A stretch of 49,766 bases of DNA from JANOXC01 sp031418215. Its GTDB lineage: Bacteria; Bacteroidota; Bacteroidia; AKYH767-A; OLB10. Position numbers and translations under genes: made by a program. This document shows positions 17,299 to 24,443 of the stretch, in pieces. How positions within the stretch are numbered: the stretch's first letter is position 1; every line of letters begins with the position of its first letter. Under the pieces are notes generated by a model, which did not search any database, was not told the DNA's origin, and was given only the letters and a program-made list of their open reading frames with translations. The stretch is from the NCBI GenBank assembly GCA_031418215.1, contig JANOXC010000162.1:1-49766 (forward strand). Reading direction: 5' to 3'.

Positions 17299-18978
17299 AT
17301 GAAGCAACTGATTGAATGTGTACCCAATGTCAGCGAAGGCCGCGATCCGGCTATTATAAAACAAATTACTGACGCTGTTGAAACAGTTGAAGGCGTTAAG
17401 TTGCTTAATGTTGATCCGGGGAAAGGAACACATCGCACGGTAATTACGTTTGTAGGAGAGCCGGAGCAAGTTGTAGAAGCGGCTTTCCGTGTTATTGCAA
17501 AAGCAGCTGAGTTAATTGACATGACTAAGCATAAAGGCGAACATCCGCGGATGGGAGCTACTGATGTATGTCCTTTTATACCGGTTGCCAATATCAGCAT
17601 GGAAGAAACGGCGGCATGGAGCAAAAAACTGGCAGAACGTGTAGGTAAGGAATTATCTATTCCGGTATATTTATATGAGGAAGCACAACCCAATAAAAAC
17701 CGAAGTAATCTTTCTGTAATACGTGCAGGAGAATATGAAGGCTTTGACAAAAAAATAAAATTACCGGAATGGAAACCCGACTTCGGGCCATCATCTTTGC
17801 CACTTAAACACGGAGCAACAGTAATTGGCGCCAGGGATTTTCTCATTGCATATAATGTGAATTTGAATTCTAAATCAATCAAACGTGCAAATTCTGTAGC
17901 ATTTGATATTCGTGAAGCAGGCCGGGTGAAACTTGATGCCAATGGAAAAAAAGCAATCGATACAACTGGAAATGAAATACGGATTCCGGGTAAGTTAAAA
18001 GGTGTAAAAGCAATCGGCTGGTTTATTGAAGAGTATAATGTTGCACAGGTCTCCATTAATATCACACAGTTCAGAAATACGCCATTGCACATTGTTTTTG
18101 AAGAATGTTGCAAAAGTGCATCGGAAAGGGGACTACGAGTAACAGGCTCTGAGTTGGTCGGACTGGTACCCTTATCAGCAATGCTCGAAGCAGGAAAGTA
18201 TTTCCTGAATAAACAAAATCTTTCATCAGGAGTAAGTGAAAAAGAGCTGATTCATATTGCGGTTAAGTCAATGGGTCTGGATGAACTGGGTGAATTTGAT
18301 CCACAAAAACGCATCATTGAATATATATTAAATGATGGTCAACAACAGCCATTGGTCAATATGAAACTGAATGCCTTTGCCGATGAAACAGCAAGTGAAT
18401 CACCTGCGCCTGGTGGCGGAAGCATTTCGGCATATGCTGGTGCTTTAGGGATTTCACTGGCAACAATGGTCGCCAATTTAAGTGCATCAAAAAAAGGATG
18501 GGAAACCCAATGGGAGGTTTTCAGCAAATATGCCGAGAAAGGACAGTCATTGAAAAATCAATTGCTATTCATGGTTGATGAAGACACCCGTGCTTTTAAC
18601 AGAATCATGGATGCCTTCAAGCTTCCCAAATATACTGATTTGGAAAAATCAGCAAGAAAAACCGCCATACAAGAGGCCACTAAATATGCTATTGAAGTGC
18701 CCTTTAAGGTAATGGAACTATCCTATGCATCAATGGCTATCATTGAGGAAATGGCAAAATCAGGCAATCCTAATTCTGTAAGCGATGCCGGTGTAGGCGC
18801 TTTGTGTGCCAGGGCCGCCGTTTCAGGGGCATTCCTGAATGTTAAGATCAACGCTTCCAGCTTTGATGACAAACAGTTTGTAAATGACCTCCTAGTTAAA
18901 GCAACTCAACTGGAGCTGGATGCTGTTGAAAGGGAAAAGACCATTATGGACGTCGTTCAAACTAAAATAAACGGTTAA
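17299..18978 (+). CDS. ftcD: Bifunctional glutamate formimidoyltransferase / formimidoyl-THF cyclodeaminase
   Basis: 559 residues, a fusion like mammalian FTCD. The transferase half (about 1-325) begins IECVPNVSEGRDP with DPGKGTHRTVITFVG and HKGEHPRMGATDVCPFIPV. The cyclodeaminase half carries ESPAPGGGSISAYAGALG near 368-385 and a Met/Ala-rich helical remainder. Together they move the formimino group of formimidoylglutamate to tetrahydrofolate and release ammonia, feeding one-carbon metabolism. It is last in the hut operon. hutH and hutU are not in the window and must be elsewhere if the pathway is complete. Confidence 0.93.
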   Translation: MKQLIECVPNVSEGRDPAIIKQITDAVETVEGVKLLNVDPGKGTHRTVITFVGEPEQVVEAAFRVIAKAAELIDMTKHKGEHPRMGATDVCPFIPVANISMEETAAWSKKLAERVGKELSIPVYLYEEAQPNKNRSNLSVIRAGEYEGFDKKIKLPEWKPDFGPSSLPLKHGATVIGARDFLIAYNVNLNSKSIKRANSVAFDIREAGRVKLDANGKKAIDTTGNEIRIPGKLKGVKAIGWFIEEYNVAQVSINITQFRNTPLHIVFEECCKSASERGLRVTGSELVGLVPLSAMLEAGKYFLNKQNLSSGVSEKELIHIAVKSMGLDELGEFDPQKRIIEYILNDGQQQPLVNMKLNAFADETASESPAPGGGSISAYAGALGISLATMVANLSASKKGWETQWEVFSKYAEKGQSLKNQLLFMVDEDTRAFNRIMDAFKLPKYTDLEKSARKTAIQEATKYAIEVPFKVMELSYASMAIIEEMAKSGNPNSVSDAGVGALCARAAVSGAFLNVKINASSFDDKQFVNDLLVKATQLELDAVEREKTIMDVVQTKING

Positions 18979-19108
18979 CTGAAATACGTTGTTTTTTTAA
19001 CTTAGAAAGCAAGCAAAGGAGGGCATTTGCGTTATATTAAAAACCGGCAACCTTTCTGTCGTTCTATTCGTATATTAATGTTAATTCTATATTGACTGCA
19101 GTCCGCAA

Positions 19109-21382
19109 ATGAGTTATAAATTAATCACAAGCAGGATTTTCTATTCGTTTCCCATTCAATTAGTCATCATGCATCTGAAGAAAAACCAGATTATGATGAT
19201 GTATTGGCTGGTACTTTTTGGATTTATTACTGAATCATTTTCTAAACGGTTTGGCATACCTTTTCTTTTTCTGGATCCTGAATATATGGGACATGTAGGA
19301 ATGCGCTCCTCATTTATCATGGGTATTTGTTTAGGTGCTTTTATCATGGCATTTAACATTACCAGCTTTATGCTGAATGGATTTCGTTTTCCGTTCCTGG
19401 CCACCTTATCAAAAACATTTATCAAGTATGCACATAACAATTTCATTATTCCACTTGCATTTATCTTGGTTTATACTATCTGTATTATTAATTTCCAATA
19501 TTACAAACAGTTAAAAAGCCCCTGGGAAATTACTACATTCCTTGTTGCTATGTATTGTGGAATACTTACCGTAATGTTTCTAACCTTGCGTTATTTCCTA
19601 GTGACCAATAAGGATGTAGAAAACCTTTTTGGGGTAGCGCATTCCGACAAACTCGATGCTGCACCTATCGAAGACTATAAGAAAAACACTAACCGTAAAT
19701 TCTGGCGTGTCGACACCTATATCGATTTGCCATGGCGCGTAAAAATTGTTCGTGATACAAGGCATTACAAGCGTTATATGCTTGAATCGGTGTTTAAACA
19801 AAATCATGTTAATTCCGCAGTTGTGGAAATCGTGGTTTTTGTCGCTTTTATATTGCTGGGATTGTTCAGAAATTATAATGTTTTCCGCATTCCGGCAGGA
19901 GGAAGTATTTTGTTGCTCTTTACCATGCTATTGATGCTTTCCGGAGTATTTAGATATTGGGCAAGGGCTTGGGCAAACACCCTAATTGTTGTATTATTTA
20001 TTGTCTTGAATTTTATCTCTCAGTTTGAAACATTTAATCCGCGCAATCAAGCTTATGGACTTAATTACAATACTTCCAAAGCTGTTTACGACAAGGCGAT
20101 GCTGGAAGGACAGGTTGACAGTAGCATTTTAAACTCAGACATCCGGTCCACCATTGACATTATGGAAAAATGGAAAAGTAAATGGATTTTACGCGGCGTT
20201 GAAAAGCCAAAAATGATTTTAATGAACATCAGCGGCGGCGGATTACGCTCTTGTGTTTTTTCATTCCGAACGTTGCAAATGATTGACAGCGTTTATAACG
20301 GGGATTTGATGAATTACACAAGATTGATATGCGGTTCATCAGGAGGAATGATCACCGGCAGTTATTACCGTGAGTTATTTCTAAATCACCAATTACGTTT
20401 GATGGTGGCCAATCGTGACATTAATAACCGTTATTTAAATAATATTGGAAAAGACTTACTAAACAATCTTGCATTAAGTGCAACCGTAGCCGATATTTTT
20501 CTCAACCCACAAAAATTCAGTGTTGGCCCTTACCGATATGTGATGGACCGCTCTTTTGCCTGGGAAAAACAGTTTAATGAAAATACGGGTTATGTATTAA
20601 ATAAAAATGTAGCTTACTATGTGAGACCTGAAGCTGAAGCTGTTATTCCACAAATGATCATCAGCCCCACCATAATCAACGACGGGCGCGCATTGAATAT
20701 TTCTGCACAACCAACTAGCTACCTGCTGCATTCTCCTATTGACAACAACAATGGATTCAATGAAGTTGCCAATGGAGTAGAATTCACACGCTTTTTTAAA
20801 GATCAGGATGCTTATAATTTAAAATGGACAAGTGCACTACGAATGAATTCATCCTTTCCATATATTATGCCTGCTGTTTCACTTCCCAGTGAGCCTGCAT
20901 TGGAAGTGATGGATGCCGGCATCCGCGACAACTTCGGCATTAGCAATACACTGCAGTTTTTATATACATTCAAAGATTGGATTGAAAAAAATACATCAGG
21001 TGTAATTATTTTGCAGATACGCGATACTTATAAAAAACCGCAGGTAGAAGATAATAGTGTAAAAACCATCGTTGAAAAAATGACAGCACCCATGCGCAAC
21101 CTCGGTGGCAATTTTATCATTATGCAAGACTATGCAAATGATTCACAATTAAAATATGCTAAGACTTGGTTTAGCGGGCCATTGGATTTTGTTTGCTTTC
21201 AATTACCCGAAACAAAAGAGCGCGTTTCATTGAGCTGGCATCTAACAGAAAAAGAAAAGCTGTTTTTAAAGGAGGCATCGTGGAATGATGATAACGGCAA
21301 AGCATTGAAGCAACTGATGGAGTTGATACCGCCTGTTGGCAAGCATCCTATTGCTTTGAGGGATTCCATTAGAAACCATTAA
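19109..21382 (+). CDS. Membrane-anchored patatin-like phospholipase
   Basis: 757 residues. The N-terminal 320 residues hold several membrane helices (near 25-45, 65-90, 105-130 and 140-165, then two or three between 235 and 310). A patatin-like domain follows, with the oxyanion loop SGGGLRS near 373-379, the nucleophile elbow CGSSGGM near 409 and the catalytic Asp in DAGIRDNFG near 600. This is a Ser-Asp lipid acyl hydrolase, presumably acting on membrane lipids. The final coding section (from about 21233) recurs twice downstream as detached copies (22250-22345 and 23292-23423). Intact copies elsewhere in the genome are plausible. Confidence 0.83.
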   Translation: MSYKLITSRIFYSFPIQLVIMHLKKNQIMMMYWLVLFGFITESFSKRFGIPFLFLDPEYMGHVGMRSSFIMGICLGAFIMAFNITSFMLNGFRFPFLATLSKTFIKYAHNNFIIPLAFILVYTICIINFQYYKQLKSPWEITTFLVAMYCGILTVMFLTLRYFLVTNKDVENLFGVAHSDKLDAAPIEDYKKNTNRKFWRVDTYIDLPWRVKIVRDTRHYKRYMLESVFKQNHVNSAVVEIVVFVAFILLGLFRNYNVFRIPAGGSILLLFTMLLMLSGVFRYWARAWANTLIVVLFIVLNFISQFETFNPRNQAYGLNYNTSKAVYDKAMLEGQVDSSILNSDIRSTIDIMEKWKSKWILRGVEKPKMILMNISGGGLRSCVFSFRTLQMIDSVYNGDLMNYTRLICGSSGGMITGSYYRELFLNHQLRLMVANRDINNRYLNNIGKDLLNNLALSATVADIFLNPQKFSVGPYRYVMDRSFAWEKQFNENTGYVLNKNVAYYVRPEAEAVIPQMIISPTIINDGRALNISAQPTSYLLHSPIDNNNGFNEVANGVEFTRFFKDQDAYNLKWTSALRMNSSFPYIMPAVSLPSEPALEVMDAGIRDNFGISNTLQFLYTFKDWIEKNTSGVIILQIRDTYKKPQVEDNSVKTIVEKMTAPMRNLGGNFIIMQDYANDSQLKYAKTWFSGPLDFVCFQLPETKERVSLSWHLTEKEKLFLKEASWNDDNGKALKQLMELIPPVGKHPIALRDSIRNH

Positions 21383-21393
21383 CTGTGGAGGTG

Positions 21394-21409
21394 TCAGGCG
21401 ACAAACCTG
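21394..21409. repeat. Degenerate REP hairpin after the patatin stop codon
   Basis: TCAGGCGACAAACCTG differs only slightly from TCAGGTGACAACACCTG, the REP found to the right of the RAYT gene, and has the same orientation. It begins 11 nt after the patatin TAA. It shows that the intact gene, like its two tail copies, is followed directly by a REP. Confidence 0.6.
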
Positions 21410-21479
21410 CTACACGTTAAATTTTTCTTACTTAAAACTGAACATTCACCTACTTCAGTTATTATCACATTTAAACTAG

Positions 21480-21599
21480 TTCAGGTATTGTCTCTTTTAA
21501 CCTCCTTCAGGTGTTGTCTCTTTTAACCTCCTTCAGGTGTTGTCACCTGAAGTTGATACTTACACCATGCTTAACCTCCTTCAGGTGTTGTCACCTGAA
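21480..21599. repeat. REP array left of the RAYT gene
   Basis: Half-units TTCAGGTATTGTC and TTCAGGTGTTGTC start at 21480 and 21506, each followed by TCTTTTAACCTCC. Two full palindromes TTCAGGTGTTGTCACCTGAA lie at 21532-21551 and 21580-21599 (8-bp perfect arms, TTGT loop). Spacing is 26, 26 and 48 bp, and the second interval carries CTTACACCATGCT. These are typical REP units, in orientation opposite to the ones right of the RAYT gene. Confidence 0.85.
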
Positions 21600-21697
21600 G
21601 CTACTACTTACACCATGCTACTTGTTTTCTAATTCACACATTTCAATTATTTTCGTGAATCAACAGGTAGAAATTGATATATATATTTGTCAAAGAC

Positions 21698-22216
21698 ATG
21701 GAAAATTACATTCGTTTTTTCACTGCAACTATTGTGGAATGGAAATCATTATTACTGGATGAAAAATATAAATTAATCATCATGAATTGCCTGAAATTCA
21801 TGGTGGATAAAAAAAGAATCTGGCTATATGGATTTGTCATCATGCCCAATCATATTCATTTACTCTGGCGAATGCAGGATGGAATAGAAGAGCAAAATGT
21901 GCGTCGTGACTTTTTGAAATTCACATCACAATCTATAAAATTTGATTTGATAGATACTTCGTCATCATTACTTAAAGAATATATATCAAATGCAACTGAT
22001 AGAAAATATCAATTCTGGAAAAGCAAACCGTATTCTTCTACAATGTATAGTAGAAATGTAGTTGAACAAAAGTTGGATTACATCCATTTAAATCCTTTGT
22101 CGAAAAAGTGGACGCTATGTGATGAACCGGAGAATTATCATTATTCATCTGCCAAATACTATTTGATTAATAAGGATGATTGGGGGTTTTTAACTCATTA
22201 TATGGAGCATATTTAA
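21698..22216 (+). CDS. REP-associated tyrosine transposase (RAYT, Y1/HUH family)
   Basis: 172 residues, the usual RAYT size. The HUH metal motif is MPNHIHLLW (His 52 and 54) and the catalytic Tyr 128 lies in KLDYIHLNPL. RAYTs bind and cut single-stranded REP hairpins and are thought to spread REP sequences. REP hairpins flank this gene on both sides in inverted orientation, which supports a cognate pair. The start is ATG 21698 (MENYIRFF); a TTG at 21674 opens a longer frame but is overlapped by a TATATTTG promoter-like box at 21682-21689, which leaves an 8-nt gap to the ATG. The gene appears intact. Confidence 0.88.
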   Translation: MENYIRFFTATIVEWKSLLLDEKYKLIIMNCLKFMVDKKRIWLYGFVIMPNHIHLLWRMQDGIEEQNVRRDFLKFTSQSIKFDLIDTSSSLLKEYISNATDRKYQFWKSKPYSSTMYSRNVVEQKLDYIHLNPLSKKWTLCDEPENYHYSSAKYYLINKDDWGFLTHYMEHI

Positions 22217-22221
22217 TCTTT

Positions 22222-22440
22222 TTCAGGTGACAACACCTGAAATAGGAAAAAGGAGGCATCGTGGAATGATGATAACGGCAAAGCATTGAAGCAACTGATG
22301 GAGTTGTTGCCTCCCGGTAACAATAATCCTACCGTTGCTAATTGAAGTTTCAGGTGACAACACCTGAAATAGGAATGAGACGACAACATTTGAAATAGAA
22401 AACAAAGTCAATTCTCCCTACGTCAAGTGTTGTCACCTGA
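22222..22440. repeat. REP hairpins right of the RAYT gene
   Basis: Two identical palindromes TTCAGGTGACAACACCTGAA lie at 22222-22241 and 22349-22368, each followed by ATAGGAA. They are the reverse complement of the left-side units. Degenerate relatives follow at about 22381-22396 (CGACAACATTTGAAAT) and, in left-type orientation, at 22423-22440 (TCAAGTGTTGTCACCTGA). The first two bracket a 107-bp segment that contains a copy of the patatin 3' end. Confidence 0.85.
22250..22345 (+). pseudogene. Detached copy of a patatin gene 3' end (copy B)
   Basis: In the patatin reading frame it reads KEASWNDDNGKALKQLMELL followed by PPGNNNPTVAN and a stop at 22343-22345. Bases 22256-22306 are identical to 21275-21325 inside the intact patatin gene, with no synonymous differences seen. 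The homology begins 6 nt after the REP plus its ATAGGAA tail. A second REP starts 3 nt after the stop codon. There is no start codon or upstream gene body, so it cannot encode a phospholipase. Confidence 0.8.
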
Positions 22441-22710
22441 TGTTAATGATTCATTTCCATTCTACGTGATTTTTCAGTTAATTTCAAAGTCAGGAGATTG
22501 TTACTTCCTCTGTTAATCAAAAACAACTGTACAACGAAAAACGTGAAAGCACCTGATGGCTTTTTCAATGGATGTAAATTAATAAGTGTGAATTATACAA
22601 CTTTTTGATTTAATTAAGTAACTCATACCAAATTCATAGATTGAACCTTTGTACCGTAAAAATTTATTCACTCTTGTTCCGCAAATTACGAAATTTCAAA
22701 ATAAAAATAA

Positions 22711-23292
22711 ATGAAAAAAGCAATCATTACTTCGTTATTCATCTTCATGCTCTTTAGTTTAAGTGCCCCTGCTCAGAATACAAACTCCGGGGAAAAATAT
22801 GGAAAGACTTTAAACCTGGGTTTAGGCATTGGAGGGTATTCTGGATATTATGGATATGTTGGACGTAGCATTCCTGTCTTTCACATCAACTATGAATTTG
22901 ATGTGGCCAAGAATTTTACATTAGCTCCGTTTGTAAGTTTTTATTCTTTCAACAACAGCTATTATTGGGGAGACAATAAAAAAAATTATCCTTACCGAAA
23001 TTACAACTATCATGAAACCGTCATTCCTATTGGCGCAAAAGGAACTTATTATTTTGATGATATACTTAAAGCCAATTCAAAATGGGATTTTTATCTGGGA
23101 GGTTCATTGGGATTTGCTATCGTAAATTCTTCATGGGACAGTGATTATTATGGTGATAAAAATTACTACCGTCATGGCAGTCATTTGTTTTTTGATTTAC
23201 AAATAGGTACAGAATATCATTTCAACAATCATATTGGAGCCTTTCTGGATATATCCACAGGTGTTTCAACAATTGGTATTGCTATTCATTAA
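22711..23292 (+). CDS. Small outer-membrane beta-barrel-like protein
   Basis: 193 residues with a signal peptide (MKKAIITSLFIFMLFSLSAPAQ). The mature part is rich in Tyr, Gly and Asn in alternating hydrophobic patterns (LNLGLGIGGYSGYYGYVGRS, FTLAPFVSFYSF, WDFYLGGSLGFAIV, FFDLQIGTEYHF), as in eight-stranded outer-membrane barrels. The last residues (TIGIAIH) do not end with the usual terminal aromatic. The stop codon at 23290-23292 overlaps by one base the first codon of patatin-tail copy C, so the original C-terminus may have been replaced at the junction. No specific function can be assigned. Tail copies B and C flank it as direct repeats. Confidence 0.65.
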   Translation: MKKAIITSLFIFMLFSLSAPAQNTNSGEKYGKTLNLGLGIGGYSGYYGYVGRSIPVFHINYEFDVAKNFTLAPFVSFYSFNNSYYWGDNKKNYPYRNYNYHETVIPIGAKGTYYFDDILKANSKWDFYLGGSLGFAIVNSSWDSDYYGDKNYYRHGSHLFFDLQIGTEYHFNNHIGAFLDISTGVSTIGIAIH

Positions 23293-23423
23293 GCTGGCAC
23301 CGCATAGAAAAAGAAAAACTGTTCTTTAAGCAAGCATCGTGGAATGATGATAACGGCAAAGCATTGAAGCAACTGATGGAGTTGTTGCCTCCCCGTAGCA
23401 ATAATCCTACAGTTGCGAATTGA
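23292..23423 (+). pseudogene. Detached copy of a patatin gene 3' end (copy C)
   Basis: 44 codons in the patatin frame: SWHRIEKEKLFFKQ, then ASWNDDNGKALKQLMELL, then PPRSNNPTVAN and stop. This extends about 14 codons further upstream than copy B and parallels SWHLTEKEKLFLKE of the intact gene. Bases 23334-23384 are identical to 21275-21325 and 22256-22306. It shares the PTVAN ending with copy B, not with the intact gene, so B and C derive from one lost paralogue or from each other. A REP-like hairpin starts 3 nt after the stop. Confidence 0.8.
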
Positions 23424-23426
23424 AGT

Positions 23427-23526
23427 TTAGGTGATAACACCTGAAATGGGAATAAGGTAACAACACCTGTAATAGGAATATTACAATACCTGAAATCGGA
23501 ATGTGACAATACTTGAAATAGAAAAC
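23427..23526. repeat. Decaying series of four REP units
   Basis: Starting with TTAGGTGATAACACCTGAA there are four units about 22-27 bp apart, each containing a variant of (G/T)ACAANACCTGAAAT and NGGAAT: GATAACACCTGAAATGGGAAT, then AACAACACCTGTAATAGGAAT, ACAATACCTGAAATCGGAAT and ACAATACTTGAAATAGAA. Decay increases to the right. The end (GAAATAGAAAACAAAGTCAAT) also occurs after copy B at about 22393-22413, so the duplicated block extends beyond the REPs. Confidence 0.7.
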
Positions 23527-23544
23527 AAAGTCAATACTCAATAA

Positions 23545-23595
23545 TTATCCTTGACCTTGTAAGGAAATTTTTCTTCTGAATTTATCATCGAAGGA
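23545..23595 (-). pseudogene. Relic of the 3' end of the neighbouring lipoprotein gene
   Basis: The minus strand carries GATAAATTCAGAAG then AAAAATTTCCTTACAAGG, close to the last codons of the lipoprotein gene at 23763-24416 (GACAAATTCAGG then AAAAAATTTCCTTATAAG). One extra base shifts the frame, so the relic reads DKFRRKISLQGQG and stop where the gene reads DKFRKKFPYKTIN. It is another 3'-end-only duplication in the same region. Confidence 0.4.
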
Positions 23596-23762
23596 AGAAA
23601 CCATCCCTTCGTGATTAGTACCTAATTCCAAAAAAACAAGATTCAATCAATTCAATGCATAAGCCATGACGAGGAACATCTAAAAATCAAGATTTCTGTG
23701 ATAAAAAGACAATATTCAGTCTTTGTTCAATGAAGACAACTGAAAAAGAGGGAAATCCAAAA

Positions 23763-24416
23763 TTAATTTATCGTCTTATAAGGAAATTTTTTCCTGAATT
23801 TGTCAGTAAAGCAATTCGTCAACCCGCCATGCTTATTTCCCATTTCCATAAATCCGGGAGGATATTTCAAGCGCATACTCCATAAAGTTTTGCCGGTATG
23901 GCCGTCGACATAGCGTAATTTATAAACTGTTTTTCTTGTTACAAGTGTTTGATCCACCTCATCTTCTTTCCCCAATAGTATTTCTTCTGCTAAAGAGTAA
24001 TCTTTTCCCGGTGTCATCACAGTATCAAACTCTTGTTTTTTAATTTCAATGCTCATCAGGTGATCGGTTCCAGAAATATCAGAATAAAACCGGTAGCTCC
24101 GTTTTCGGGATAAGGTAAGTCTTGATTTATCCCAATAACTCAACGCTGCATACCGCTTTGCATATTCCCCTTTCACCGAGTCGTAATTCATGACCACATA
24201 TTTTACGAAGTATTGCTTCTCATCCCTGATAAAACAAGCAGCAATGGCCCTTTCCAAAGTATTAAAGCCGGCATTGTCTCCAGGCATAAATGTTACCGTC
24301 CTCTTTTGCGAATCGGAATAAGGATTGACACTTAATGCAGAAGGTCTGCAAGCTGTCATTGAAACTAACAGAAAAATAAATAAAATTAGTTCAGGTCGTT
24401 TTTTAATATGTGGCAT
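23763..24416 (-). CDS. Lipoprotein of unknown function
   Basis: 217 residues from the ATG at 24416 (MPHIKKRPE); the longer frame opens with TTG at 24434. The lipoprotein signal is LILFIFLLVSMTAC with the Cys near 23. The mature part has charged and aromatic segments without a motif I recognise (KYVVMNYDSVKGEYAKRYA, KLRYVDGHTGKTLWSMRLK). It should be anchored in the inner or outer membrane facing the periplasm. It follows the E1 gene by 27 bp on the same strand but is probably not functionally linked to it. A damaged copy of its 3' end lies about 170 bp downstream. Confidence 0.65.
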   Translation of the reverse strand: MPHIKKRPELILFIFLLVSMTACRPSALSVNPYSDSQKRTVTFMPGDNAGFNTLERAIAACFIRDEKQYFVKYVVMNYDSVKGEYAKRYAALSYWDKSRLTLSRKRSYRFYSDISGTDHLMSIEIKKQEFDTVMTPGKDYSLAEEILLGKEDEVDQTLVTRKTVYKLRYVDGHTGKTLWSMRLKYPPGFMEMGNKHGGLTNCFTDKFRKKFPYKTIN

Positions 24417-24443
24417 CAAGAGATAATTAATCAAAATTAAGAT

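Noticed and set aside
17286..18113. 275-codon open frame on the minus strand
   Set aside because: Lies wholly inside ftcD, has a Pro/Ser-rich composition typical of an antisense shadow, and lacks a recognisable domain.
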